Origin: Pelomonas sp. SE-A7 | GTDB lineage: Bacteria > Pseudomonadota > Gammaproteobacteria > Burkholderiales > Burkholderiaceae_C | DNA: 64,000 nt | Assembly: GCF_030345705.1 (NCBI RefSeq) | Contig: NZ_JAUASW010000003.1 | Span: 310,001-374,000 of the forward strand | Direction: 5' to 3' | Translations under genes and position numbers: made by a program | Notes under the pieces: model-generated | Told to the model about the DNA's origin: nothing | What the model saw: the letters and a program-made list of their open reading frames with translations, nothing else | Databases searched by the model: none | Shown: positions 26,108 through 35,446 of the stretch, piece by piece | Layout of the letters: each line of letters begins with the position of its first letter | Numbering within the stretch: the first letter of the stretch is position 1

Positions 26108-27489
26108 CAATCACGCTTGTCATTCCCGAGGCAGTCTCACGACTGCTGGCAGACGCAGTGATCCAGCCGTTGGAAACGGCGGGGGTCCTCTTGGCCCAGG
26201 TGGTAATTGTCGGAGGCGAGCACATCCGACTCCTAGCTCGCGAGTACCACCCTGTCGCAGACAGTGCCTATTTGCGTCGCGAGGTTGACGGACTCACCAT
26301 CGATTCTGCTGGGTATGTCCCCGCTCTGGCGCGAGCAGAGGAGCTGGGCGCGATGGCGATTTGGCTGCATACGCACCCCGGGTCAGGAGCCAATCCGCAT
26401 CCCAGCTTGCATGATGTGAAAGTTGATTCGTTGCTGGCAGAACCTTTTCGCCTGCGTTCTGGAAGCGACTTTTATGGCGCTCTGATACTTAGCCCGACGG
26501 ACAACGGTTTTTGCTTCACCGGCCATATGGAGTCGGAGGGGCGCCAGGCCCAATCAATTGATCGCATTTGGGTGGTTGGCGATCGCTTCGCTTTGACCTC
26601 GAGCGTTGCCCGTCAAGCTGGTGACACCCTCGAGATGTTCGATCGCAATGTCCGCGCGTTCGGTGCCGCTGTTCAGAACACGTTGTCGAACCTGACGATC
26701 GGGATCGTCGGCTGCGGTGGAACGGGCTCGGCTGTTGCCGAGCAGTTGGTACGTCTTGGGGTGAGGAACTTTGTCCTCCTAGATCCCGACACCCTTTCCG
26801 AATCGAATCTCACGCGCGTTATTGGATCTACGGTCGGCGATGTAGGGCGTCTCAAGGTCGACGTGATTTCCGACCATCTGAAGACCATTGCACCTGATGC
26901 GCAGTGCAAGCCCATCGCAAGCATGTTGACCATCAATGCTGCGGCTCAGCAATTGCTTTGTTGCGACGTAGTTTTTGGATGCAGCGATGACAACGCGGGG
27001 CGTCTGATTCTGTCTAGGCTGCCAACCTATTTGCTTACACCGGTTATCGATTGTGGCGTGCTGCTGTCGAGCGATTCATCGAATCAGCTGACCGGCATCC
27101 ATGGAAGGGTCACGACAGTTGTTCCCGGTCAAGCTTGTCTGCTTTGCAGAGACCGTATTGACGTCGCACGCGCCGCTGCGGAGATGATGACGCCAGAAGA
27201 GCGCCGACGACTGGAGAACGAAGGCTATGCCCCGGCGCTAGGGCGGATTGAACCTGCAGTCGTGACGTTCACCTCAATGGTGGCCGCAACGGCTGTGAGC
27301 GAACTTCTTGAACGGCTGATTGGGTATGGGCCTGAGCCGCGTCCAACAGAGGTGCTGCTTCGGTGCCATGACCGCGAGATTTCCACCAACATCGCTACGC
27401 CTCGGCTCCGGCACTATTGCCATCCTCAGTCCAATGTCATTGGACGAGGGATGACCGAACCGTTTCTGGACATGGCGTGGCCCAAATGA
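26104..27489 (+). CDS. JAB/MPN protease fused to a ThiF/E1-like adenylating enzyme
   Basis: 461 residues. N-terminal JAB domain (about 1-165): E24 in LETAGVLL, and the zinc signature HTHPGSG...SLHD (H89, H91, S101, D104), so the metalloprotease site looks intact. C-terminal E1-like domain (about 190-460): IGIVGCGGTGSAVAEQL (nucleotide loop), FVLLDPDTLSESNLTR, DAQCKP, CSDDNAG and PGQACLLCRDR with a Cys pair. It should activate the Ubl C-terminus with ATP, while the JAB part could mature or remove Ubl. Coupled on both sides (ATGA overlaps). Fusion of the two activities is known in bacterial Ubl operons. Confidence 0.9.
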   Translation: MTITLVIPEAVSRLLADAVIQPLETAGVLLAQVVIVGGEHIRLLAREYHPVADSAYLRREVDGLTIDSAGYVPALARAEELGAMAIWLHTHPGSGANPHPSLHDVKVDSLLAEPFRLRSGSDFYGALILSPTDNGFCFTGHMESEGRQAQSIDRIWVVGDRFALTSSVARQAGDTLEMFDRNVRAFGAAVQNTLSNLTIGIVGCGGTGSAVAEQLVRLGVRNFVLLDPDTLSESNLTRVIGSTVGDVGRLKVDVISDHLKTIAPDAQCKPIASMLTINAAAQQLLCCDVVFGCSDDNAGRLILSRLPTYLLTPVIDCGVLLSSDSSNQLTGIHGRVTTVVPGQACLLCRDRIDVARAAAEMMTPEERRRLENEGYAPALGRIEPAVVTFTSMVAATAVSELLERLIGYGPEPRPTEVLLRCHDREISTNIATPRLRHYCHPQSNVIGRGMTEPFLDMAWPK

Positions 27490-27806
27490 ACTTTTCCTGG
27501 AAAGAGTGGCTTCCTTGGCGTCGATGGCGAGTGGGCTTGGTCGTCGAAGCTGCGGACGAGGTGCCCGACAAGCTGCCGCCGCGGTTAGCTGTTCTAGTCG
27601 GCAGCCGGCCGATGCCCAAGTGGGTTGCCTTTGACTGCCCGTGTGGCGAAGGGCACCGCATCATGGTGACGCTGGACCCGAACCGCCGTCCCCACTGGCG
27701 CCTTAGCGGTACAGAAAGGCTCTCTTTATGGCCCAGCATTGACGCTTGGCGAGGTAAGAAGCGTTGCCACTACGTGGTTAGAGACGGCAAGATCTTTTGG
27801 ACATAG
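27486..27806 (+). CDS. DUF6527-like small protein of the ubiquitin-like operon
   Basis: 106 residues from the ATG at 27486, which overlaps the E1 stop. The core WVAFDCPCGEGHRIMVTLDP, PHWRLSG, LWPSIDAW and CHYVVRDGKIFW matches the pattern I remember for DUF6527 (CPCGxGH, PS, CxxHxxxxxGxxxW). Such proteins recur beside bacterial Ubl/E1/E2 genes. I recall reports of a protease role for them, unverified here. Conserved Cys, His and Ser are all present. If it is a protease it may trim the Ubl tail. Confidence 0.72.
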   Translation: MNFSWKEWLPWRRWRVGLVVEAADEVPDKLPPRLAVLVGSRPMPKWVAFDCPCGEGHRIMVTLDPNRRPHWRLSGTERLSLWPSIDAWRGKKRCHYVVRDGKIFWT

Positions 27807-27820
27807 GCAGGGAGATAGTC

Positions 27821-28816
27821 ATGGAACAGCCTCAGCAGTTGGAAGCCGGCGGTGACGGGGGCGTTGCGAAGGTCGATGGCGAACCTTCAAACTTACCGAG
27901 CGTTGCGGGTATCCCTCTGAGCCGCGGCGTTGCGAGCAAGCCGCTGAGCAAGACGCCTGCATTCCACGCCATGCATGCGATGCGATACAAGAGACAGGAG
28001 TTCATCAACGAGATTGAGAAGCTGACCGGCAATAAGCTGATTTGCTACCTCGGAGGTCATCATGGAGAAATTGGTCGCGATGACGCTGTCTTCTTTGGCG
28101 ACCTGCTCCATAACATTCCGTCCGGTCACCCAATAGATCTGATGCTGCAGACTCCGGGCGGGGACATTGATGCGGCTGAGAAGCTCATTAGCATGGTGCG
28201 CAACAGAGTTGGCAGCGCCAAGCTGCGAGTCGTAGTGCCAGACTACGCAAAGAGTGCAGGCACCCTAATTGCACTGGGCGCCGACGTTGTGGTGATGAGT
28301 GACAGCTCCGAACTGGGGCCGATTGATCCACAGGTCGTGATGATCGATTCAAGCGGGAATCGCGTCACGACGTCCATCCACAGCTATCTAGAGGCATTTC
28401 GCGAGCACAGCGATGCACTTCGTAGAGACCCAGCTGATCCTGTAGCAAAGCTCATGCTGGGCAAGATGGATCCCACAAAATTCAAGCATTTCGACATGGT
28501 CATGCGTCGTGCACGCACGATTGCTGAAGATCTACTCAAGCAAGGGATGCTGCGATCAAGAACTGGTTCAGCAGGGGCGTCATTTACATCTATCGCAACA
28601 GCATTGTTGGACCCCAACCGTTGGCCTTCGCATGGTCAGATGATTTGCGCAGAGGACGCCATTGAGATTGGCCTAACGGTCGATCGGCGGAACCCTGAAG
28701 ATCCCGAGTGGCAAATGTTTTGGCAGCTGTATTGCTATCAGCGACTCGATCTGAATGCGACTACGAAGTTTTTTGAGTCGAGCTGCGCCAGTCTGGCATG
28801 CGACTCGGCAGCCTGA
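27821..28816 (+). CDS. ClpP-fold serine protease (SDH-type, SppA/ClpP class)
   Basis: 331 residues from the ATG at 27821, which has GGGAG six bases upstream; a TTG at 27797 is the alternative. The protease core reads LICYLGGHHGEIGRDDAVFFGDLLH, PIDLMLQTPGGDIDAAEKLISMV, then DYAKSAGTLIALGAD with the nucleophile Ser in AKSAGT, and SELGPIDPQ. It resembles the membrane-free or membrane-anchored serine protease family annotated as SDH proteinases. No transmembrane helix is evident. It is the last gene of the operon, and its link with a Ubl system suggests removal or processing of modified proteins. Confidence 0.85.
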   Translation: MEQPQQLEAGGDGGVAKVDGEPSNLPSVAGIPLSRGVASKPLSKTPAFHAMHAMRYKRQEFINEIEKLTGNKLICYLGGHHGEIGRDDAVFFGDLLHNIPSGHPIDLMLQTPGGDIDAAEKLISMVRNRVGSAKLRVVVPDYAKSAGTLIALGADVVVMSDSSELGPIDPQVVMIDSSGNRVTTSIHSYLEAFREHSDALRRDPADPVAKLMLGKMDPTKFKHFDMVMRRARTIAEDLLKQGMLRSRTGSAGASFTSIATALLDPNRWPSHGQMICAEDAIEIGLTVDRRNPEDPEWQMFWQLYCYQRLDLNATTKFFESSCASLACDSAA

Positions 28817-28973
28817 CAGCATTCCTATCGGCGACTCATTTCTCAAGATTTGGACGACCGCCTTTGACCATCGGGGAGCTTGTCGCGTTCAATCCCGCCA
28901 AGTACATCGAGAGACGAGGGCAGTGCAGGTAAAGGCTATCTACGCAAGGCACAGCAGGCATTCGTACCTCAGC

Positions 28974-29321
28974 CTAGCTTGAAGCAAGCTCAATCACGCA
29001 GCGTTTGACGTTGACGTACACCTTGTCGCCGGCCTTTAGCGTTGAATCAGACGCGACGGGTAATGCGACGAACTTGCCTAGCCGCCCACTACGAAGACCA
29101 ACTTTTGCAACCCGGCGGTCATCCTTCTCGCTGTTCGTCTCGCATTGCCGGGATGTGGTAGTGGACAGTTCGATTGCTGGGCCGATTGCCTGGATCCATC
29201 CCATTCGCCAGCCGTCCTCTGAAGGATATTTGCCTTCATAAACGGTGGCGCATCCGACCAAGGAACCAAGCAGGGGTATCAAGCAGAGGAACCGGATCTT
29301 CAGACCATGGGATCGATTCAT
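28974..29321 (-). CDS. Small lipoprotein, unknown
   Basis: 115 residues from the ATG at 29321; an ATG six bases upstream is also possible. The signal ends in LLGSLVGCATVYEG, a clear lipobox with Cys, so it is a periplasm-facing lipoprotein. The rest has DRRVAKVGLRSGRLGKFVALPV and a final KVYVNVKRCVIEL, beta-rich. It is convergent with the ubiquitin-like operon (about 160 bp away) and next to the metal ATPase gene. No function is proposed. Confidence 0.65.
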   Translation of the reverse strand: MNRSHGLKIRFLCLIPLLGSLVGCATVYEGKYPSEDGWRMGWIQAIGPAIELSTTTSRQCETNSEKDDRRVAKVGLRSGRLGKFVALPVASDSTLKAGDKVYVNVKRCVIELASS

Positions 29322-29379
29322 GTCCATCTCCTCAATCAAGCCAACTGCAGAGGTCCCTCATGCTTGTGCGACAGGGCTG

Positions 29380-31911
29380 CTATTCCGGCTTGTAGGCCAA
29401 GAGCCGCAACGCGTTCACGACAACCAAAAGCGTCGATCCCTCATGAAAAATCACCGCGGTCCCGATGTTCAAGCCGAAGATCGTCGCGGGAATGAGCACG
29501 GCCACCACCCCGAGGCTCACCCACAGGTTCTGCTTGATAACACGGCTGGTGCTCCTGGAGAGCCCGACGGCAAAGGGCAGCTTTGCCAAGTCGTCCGCCA
29601 TCAAGGCGACGTCGGCCGTTTCCAGCGCCACATCTGAGCCAGCAGCCCCCATCGCGATGCCAACGGTCGCGTTGGCCATGGCAGGCGCGTCATTGACGCC
29701 ATCGCCCACCATTGCAACCTTCCCGTGCTGTGCGCGCAGCTTCTTGATCTCCTCGACCTTCTGGTCAGGCATCAAGTCTCCACGCGCTTCCGTCAGCCCC
29801 ACTGTCTGGGCAACAGCATCGGCGACCTTCTGGTTGTCCCCGGAGATCATGATGAGCCGCTCAATGCCAAGCTTGCGCAGGCTCTCTGTCACCTGCTTGG
29901 CACCAGGACGCGGCGTGTCCATCACGCCCAGCACGCCCAGGAAGCGACCACCTTTTCGGATGACCATGGTCGTGCGACCGTCATTGACGAATCGTTGATT
30001 GATCTCCTCGACGTCAGGCGGCATTGCTGCATCTGGCAGCTCTGTGAACAGCACGGGCTTGCCGATGTAGGCCGTTTCGCCGCCGATCTGCGCCTGAACG
30101 CCTCGCCCGGTGATGCTCTTCACCTCAGAGGCTTGGAGCAAAGCCGCACTGCCCAGCCGCTCCCGCGCTCCGGCGACGATGGCCGAAGCCAAAGGATGAT
30201 CGCTGTGCTCCTCGACAGCCAGCGCGACAGACAGCAGCTCCTCTTCGGTGGCTCCACTCGCGACGGCCACGTCGGTCAGCTTCGGTCGTCCCTCCGTGAG
30301 CGTCCCGGTCTTGTCGAACGCGATTGACGTCAAGGTCCCCAGGTTCTCCAAAGGCCCGCCGCCCTTGACGAGGACGCCTCCTCGCGCGGCACGCGCCACC
30401 CCACTCAGAACCGCGCTGGGCACCGAGATGGCCAGCGCGCAAGGGCTGGCCGCTACCAGCACCGCCATCGCGCGGTAGAAGGTCGCTGAGAAGGGTTCGT
30501 CGACGACCAGGCCCGCAAACATCAGCAGGCCGACCAGCGCCAGCACGGAGGGAACGAAGATGCGCTCGAACTTCTCTGTGAACTGCTGGGTCGGTGAACG
30601 CTGTGCCTCCGCTTCCGTGACCATCTTGACCACCCGAGCCATGGTGGACTGATCTGACTTGCGCGCGACCATCACCTCGATGGCACCGGCTCCATTGATC
30701 GTCCCGGCAAAGACCCGGTTCTCTGGCGGCAGTCGTTCAAAGCCTTCGATTGCAGCCTTTCCGTTCTCCACAGGCCGCTTGTCGACGGGGACACTTTCTC
30801 CCGTCACCGGCGCCTGATTGACGCTGGAGGTGCCAACGACCACAACGCCGTCGGCAGGCAGACGCTCATTGGGCTTCACGACCACCACGTCGCCGACCTG
30901 CAGTTGCTCAAGGCCAACCACTTCGGTCGAGGTGCCGCGGCGGACCGTCGCGGTCTCTGGCGCCAGCTTGGCCAAGGCCTCGATGGCGCGTTTCGCACGC
31001 CCCATCGCGTATTGCTCCAACGAGTGCCCCAGGCTGAACAAGAAGAGCAGCAGCGCGCCTTCTCCCCACTCGCCCAAGGCTGCTGCGCCACCTGCTGCCA
31101 CCAGCATCAAGGTGTCGATCTCGAAACGCCGCGCCCGTAGGTTCTCGAGAGCCTCCTTTACCGTGAAGTAGCCGCCGAAGAAGTAGGACGCGACGTAGCA
31201 AGCGGTCGAAAACCACTTGGGCAGCAGATCATTCCGGCCGCATAGCCAACCGATGAGCAAAAGAGATCCGGCTAGCGCCGCGAAGATGAGTTCGGACTTT
31301 TCACCGAAAGGCCCGCCATGGTTGTGCCCGTCCTCACCGGCGCCATGATCCTTGTGATCGTGGCCTTCATGGCTGCCCTTGTGGTCATGGTCGTGACCAT
31401 GCTCATCGTCAGCGTGGCTTTCGTCATTCGCCGCTTCGGGCCTGGCAGTCGACTTTCCTACGGTGCCGACAGTCGCGCCCAATGCGTTGAGCCTTCGATG
31501 CATGTCGGCAAGATCGATCTCTCTTCGGTCGTACTCGATGCGCATGGCGCCTGAGGCCGACACTTCAGCTTCGATCACACCGGGCAATTTCCTCAATTCG
31601 TTGGCAATGCGCTCCGCCGCGCGGGCGTGCATCGGTGTGGCGACGGTGCCCACGAAATGGGCGAACTTGCCCGTGATCTCGAGTCCAGCGGACATCACCA
31701 GCTCCCGCAGTCGGGCGACCGAGATCACCTCGGGGTCGTAATGCACGCAAAGCTGAGGCTTGCCCTCGTCAACGCCAACAACATGGGCGTCTGCAATGCC
31801 AGGTCGCCCCATCAGTCGTTCCGTCAGACGCGCTACACAGGCGTCTCCCGCATCAGGAACATCTGGCAGCAGCAGGGGCAGATCCAGGCGCAAATTCTGA
31901 GATTGACTCAT
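29380..31911 (-). CDS. P1B-4-type transition-metal ATPase (CzcP-like) with His-rich segment
   Basis: 843 residues. The N-terminal region has two HMA-like stretches without CxxC, then a very His/Asp-rich linker (residues about 160-200). Next comes a P1B ATPase: ASPCALAIS (SPC instead of CPC in the membrane metal site), DKTGTLTEG with the phosphorylated Asp, and MVGDGVNDAPAMANA. Helix 8 carries HEGST, typical of the Co/Zn/Cd/Fe-exporting P1B-4 group. It exports divalent metal to the periplasm. It lies downstream of the czc operon on the same strand, so it probably shares the Zn/Cd/Co function. Confidence 0.85.
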   Translation of the reverse strand: MSQSQNLRLDLPLLLPDVPDAGDACVARLTERLMGRPGIADAHVVGVDEGKPQLCVHYDPEVISVARLRELVMSAGLEITGKFAHFVGTVATPMHARAAERIANELRKLPGVIEAEVSASGAMRIEYDRREIDLADMHRRLNALGATVGTVGKSTARPEAANDESHADDEHGHDHDHKGSHEGHDHKDHGAGEDGHNHGGPFGEKSELIFAALAGSLLLIGWLCGRNDLLPKWFSTACYVASYFFGGYFTVKEALENLRARRFEIDTLMLVAAGGAAALGEWGEGALLLFLFSLGHSLEQYAMGRAKRAIEALAKLAPETATVRRGTSTEVVGLEQLQVGDVVVVKPNERLPADGVVVVGTSSVNQAPVTGESVPVDKRPVENGKAAIEGFERLPPENRVFAGTINGAGAIEVMVARKSDQSTMARVVKMVTEAEAQRSPTQQFTEKFERIFVPSVLALVGLLMFAGLVVDEPFSATFYRAMAVLVAASPCALAISVPSAVLSGVARAARGGVLVKGGGPLENLGTLTSIAFDKTGTLTEGRPKLTDVAVASGATEEELLSVALAVEEHSDHPLASAIVAGARERLGSAALLQASEVKSITGRGVQAQIGGETAYIGKPVLFTELPDAAMPPDVEEINQRFVNDGRTTMVIRKGGRFLGVLGVMDTPRPGAKQVTESLRKLGIERLIMISGDNQKVADAVAQTVGLTEARGDLMPDQKVEEIKKLRAQHGKVAMVGDGVNDAPAMANATVGIAMGAAGSDVALETADVALMADDLAKLPFAVGLSRSTSRVIKQNLWVSLGVVAVLIPATIFGLNIGTAVIFHEGSTLLVVVNALRLLAYKPE

Positions 31912-31941
31912 AGTGAATTCACCTTGTTCAAAGGTAGAGGG

Positions 31942-32145
31942 CTATCGCTTCTTCCTGTTCCGGTGTCGCCGTCTTGCGTTCCGAATCCTTCGCATTCCTT
32001 GCAGTCTCCGCGCCCGTCTGTTTCGCAGATGGGTCCAGCTCGCATAGGCGAAGAACGCCGCGGTCAGCGCGGCGAACGCAATCAAGCAGCCGAGGAGGTA
32101 GTCGGCGATAGCGCATTGGTCAGTACAAAGGCGGACGAGGCTCAA
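31942..32145 (-). CDS. Small single-helix membrane protein, very basic tail
   Basis: 67 residues: MSLVRLCTDQCAIADYLLGC, a helix to about residue 37 (AFAALTAAFFAYASW), then a tail of Arg/Lys repeats ending RRRHRNRKKR. It sits between the metal ATPase and CzcA in the same direction. A membrane-tethered basic peptide could associate with an efflux pump or with nucleic acid, but there is no family signal. The overlapping frame 31928-32116 is the alternative reading. Confidence 0.4.
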   Translation of the reverse strand: MSLVRLCTDQCAIADYLLGCLIAFAALTAAFFAYASWTHLRNRRARRLQGMRRIRNARRRHRNRKKR

Positions 32146-32249
32146 GATCGATCCCCCCGTTCCTTGTGTTCAGTGGAGCAAAGCTGTGCATCGCAATCCT
32201 TGTGATGGAAGCGGGCTGCCTGGCACGTATGCTTGCAGCCCGCCGTTCA

Positions 32250-35200
32250 TCAATGCATGGCCAATTTCTCTTCGGGAACTGCGGACTCCTCTTCAGTGCT
32301 GGCTTCTGCGTCATCGCGCCTGTGCGCCCAGCGATAGAGGATGGGCAGGACCAGCAAGGTCAGCGCCGTGGACGACAAGATGCCGCCGATGACCACGGTT
32401 GCCAGAGGCCGTTGCACTTCGGCGCCCGTGCCGGTGGCCAAAGCCATCGGCACAAAGCCGAGCGATGCCACCAGCGCCGTCATCAACACGGGGCGAAGTC
32501 GGGTCAACGCACCCTCGCTCACAGCCTCGTCCACCGAGCGGCCTTCCTCGCGCAGGCTGCGGATGAAGGACAGCATCACCAAGCCGTTCAGCACCGCAAC
32601 CCCGGAAAGCGCGATGAAGCCAACCGCGGCCGAGATCGACAGAGGAATTCCTCGCATCCACAGCGCCAGCACGCCGCCCGTCAGGGCGAACGGGATGCCG
32701 GTGAACACCAGCAAGCCATCCTTCGCGTTGCCGAACATCGCAAACAGCAGCACGAACACCATCAAGAGCGACAGGGGCACGACGATCTGCAGCCGCTGGG
32801 TCGCGGACTGCAGTTGTTCGAAGGTGCCACCCCAGGTGGTCCAGTAGCCGGTCGGTACCTTGATCTTCTGATCGATGGCCGCTTGCGCGTCGGTCACGAA
32901 GGAGCCCAGGTCTCGGCCAGTCACGTTCGCACTGACGACGATGCGCCGCTTGCCGTTCTCGCGGGACACCTGGTTGGGACCAGGCGCCAGTTCCAAGGAG
33001 GCAACTTCGGACAACGGCACGTAGCTGACCCGCCCTTCAGCACTTCCCTTGGGCAGGGGCACCGGCAGGCGGCGCAAGGCCTCCATGTTCTCGCGCTGAG
33101 CATCCGGGAGCCGGACCAACATCTGGAAGCGACGGTCGCCTTGGAAGAAGGTACCCGCCTCGCGGCCGCCGATGGCTGTGGCCACGGCATCCTGCACATC
33201 GGTCATGTTCAGGCCGTAGCGCGTTGCCTTGGACCGGTCGATGTTGACCGTGAGCATTGGCAAGCCCGTGGTCTGCTCGACCTTGACCTCGGTGGCGCCA
33301 GGTACTGCCTGAAGGACCTGGGCAATCTTGCCGGCGGTCTCGTTCAGCACCTCGTTGTCGTCACCGAAGACCTTCACCGCCACATCGGAGCGAACGCCGG
33401 ATATCAGCTCATTGAAGCGCAGCTGGATGGGCTGAGAGAACTCGTAGTTGTTGCCCGGCACGTTGTCGGCTTCCTCCCGGATGGCAGCCAGCAGCTCATC
33501 TCGCGTCTTGCGCGGAGTCGGCCACTGGTCCATCGGCTTGAGCATGATGTAGCCGTCCGAGATGTTGGGCGGCATCGGGTCGGCAGCAATCTCCGCCGTG
33601 CCGGTCCGAGCAAATATTCGCTCGATCTCAGGGAACTTGGCCTTGAGATGGGATTCGAGCTGCTTCTGCATCTCGATGGACTGGGTCAAGCTCGTCCCAG
33701 GAATGCGCAAGGCCTGGATGGCAAAGTCGCCTTCGTTCAGGTTGGGCACAAACTCTGAGCCCAGCTTGGTCGCCACCGCGCCGCAGAAGACCACCAGGAC
33801 CGCAGCGGCGGTCAACACGACAGGCGCATTGCCCAGCGAGCTGGCCAGCAGCGGCTTGTAGCGGCGCTCCGCCCACTGCATCAGGCGGTTCTCCTTCTCG
33901 GACACGCGATTGCCCATGAACAGCGCCACGGCAGCCGGCACGAAGGTCACCGACAGCAGCATGGCGCCGAGCAGTGCCAGCAGCACGGTGTAGGCCATCG
34001 GATGGAACATCTTCCCTTCGACGCCCGTGAGCGCCAGGATCGGGATGTAGACCACCATGATGATGAGCTGCCCGAACAGCAGCGGGCGACGAGCCTCGCG
34101 GGCAGCAGCGAACACTTCATGGAAGCGTTCGTTCCGAGTCTGGGCGCGTCCTCTGTGCTCCTGCGCGTGCGCCAGGCGGCGTACGCAGTTCTCGACGATC
34201 ACGACAGCACCGTCCACGATGATGCCGAAGTCCAGGGCGCCGAGGCTCATCAGGTTGGCGCTGATGCCCGCTTTCACCATGCCAGTGAAGGTGAACAGCA
34301 TGGACAGCGGGATCACCATGGCGGTGATGAGAGCCGCGCGGATGTTTCCGAGGAACAGGAACAGGACAGCCACGACCAAGGCCGCGCCTTCGATCAGGTT
34401 CTTCTGGACTGTGCGGACTGCCTTATCGACCAAGGTCGTGCGGTCGTAGACCGTCACGGCCTTCACGCCAGCCGGCAGGGTCTTGTTGATGGCATCCATC
34501 TGCTTGTCGACGGCGCGGGACACCGAGCGGCTGTTTTCACCCATCAGCATGAAGACGGTGCCGAGCACGACTTCCTTGCCGTTCTCGGTCGCCGCGCCAG
34601 TGCGCAGCTCCCGGCCCAGCTCCACGTCGCCGATGTCTCGGACGCGGATCGGCTGCCCTTGCGCGGTGCCGATGATGATGTCGCGCATGTCGTCCATGGA
34701 CTGGACCTGGCCAGGCGCGCGAACGAGGTACTGCTCGCCCTTGCGCTCGATGTAGCCGGCGCCTTGGCTGGAGTTGTTCTTCTCCAGCGCATTGACGACG
34801 TCCGCCAGGCTCAGGCCGTAAGCAGAGAGCCGCTCCAAGTTGGGAGCAACCACGTACTGCTTCTCAAAGCCGCCGATGGAGTTGATCTCCGTGACGCCCT
34901 TGACGTTGCGCAGCTGAGGCTTGATGACCCAGTCCTGGACCTCGCGCAGATCCGCCGGCGTGTAGGGCGAGCCGTCAGCCTTCTTAGCCCCGGGCTCGGC
35001 CTCCACGGTCCACAGGTAGATCTCTCCCAAACCGGTCGAGATTGGTCCCATGGCGGGGGCAATGCCTGCAGGGAGTCGATCCCGAGCTTCCTGGATACGC
35101 TGATTGACCAGCTGGCGGGCAAAGTAGATGTCGGTGCCATCTTTGAAGATGACCGTCACCTGCGACAAGCCGTAGCGGGACAGCGAGCGTGTCTGCTCCA

Positions 35201-35435
35201 GGCCGGGCAAGCCGGCCATCACGGTCTCGATTGGGAAGGTGATGCGCTGCTCGGTCTCAAGCGGCGAGTAGCCAGCGGCCTGGGTGTTGACCACCACCTG
35301 CACGTTGGAGATGTCGGCGACGGCGTCGACGGGCAGCTTGGTATAGCTGAACAAGCCCAGCCCGGCGATGCCGAGCACGGCGAGCATGACCAGCCAGCGC
35401 TGCTCGATGCAGAAGCGAATAAGTCTTTCAAACAT
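32250..35435 (-). CDS. czcA: CzcA-type RND metal efflux pump (inner membrane)
   Basis: 1061 residues from the ATG at 35435. It has the normal heavy-metal RND layout: MFERLIRFCIEQRWLVMLAVL (first helix), NVQVVVNTQAAGYSPLETE, IDPxQ-type porter loops, and GALDFGIIVDGAVVIVEN in helix 4 with the proton-relay acidic residues of the Zn/Cd/Co (HME1) class (LDFGIIVDG). It works with CzcB and CzcC, using proton motive force to expel Zn, Cd and Co from the periplasm. It follows czcB by about 10 bp. The upstream 97-codon extension is not real. Confidence 0.92.
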   Translation of the reverse strand: MFERLIRFCIEQRWLVMLAVLGIAGLGLFSYTKLPVDAVADISNVQVVVNTQAAGYSPLETEQRITFPIETVMAGLPGLEQTRSLSRYGLSQVTVIFKDGTDIYFARQLVNQRIQEARDRLPAGIAPAMGPISTGLGEIYLWTVEAEPGAKKADGSPYTPADLREVQDWVIKPQLRNVKGVTEINSIGGFEKQYVVAPNLERLSAYGLSLADVVNALEKNNSSQGAGYIERKGEQYLVRAPGQVQSMDDMRDIIIGTAQGQPIRVRDIGDVELGRELRTGAATENGKEVVLGTVFMLMGENSRSVSRAVDKQMDAINKTLPAGVKAVTVYDRTTLVDKAVRTVQKNLIEGAALVVAVLFLFLGNIRAALITAMVIPLSMLFTFTGMVKAGISANLMSLGALDFGIIVDGAVVIVENCVRRLAHAQEHRGRAQTRNERFHEVFAAAREARRPLLFGQLIIMVVYIPILALTGVEGKMFHPMAYTVLLALLGAMLLSVTFVPAAVALFMGNRVSEKENRLMQWAERRYKPLLASSLGNAPVVLTAAAVLVVFCGAVATKLGSEFVPNLNEGDFAIQALRIPGTSLTQSIEMQKQLESHLKAKFPEIERIFARTGTAEIAADPMPPNISDGYIMLKPMDQWPTPRKTRDELLAAIREEADNVPGNNYEFSQPIQLRFNELISGVRSDVAVKVFGDDNEVLNETAGKIAQVLQAVPGATEVKVEQTTGLPMLTVNIDRSKATRYGLNMTDVQDAVATAIGGREAGTFFQGDRRFQMLVRLPDAQRENMEALRRLPVPLPKGSAEGRVSYVPLSEVASLELAPGPNQVSRENGKRRIVVSANVTGRDLGSFVTDAQAAIDQKIKVPTGYWTTWGGTFEQLQSATQRLQIVVPLSLLMVFVLLFAMFGNAKDGLLVFTGIPFALTGGVLALWMRGIPLSISAAVGFIALSGVAVLNGLVMLSFIRSLREEGRSVDEAVSEGALTRLRPVLMTALVASLGFVPMALATGTGAEVQRPLATVVIGGILSSTALTLLVLPILYRWAHRRDDAEASTEEESAVPEEKLAMH

Positions 35436-35446
35436 GGATTCGCTCC

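Noticed and set aside
32250..32290. CRISPR or repeat array in the metal region
   Set aside because: Similar phrases come from related RND and ATPase genes; there are no regular repeat-spacer units anywhere in the window.
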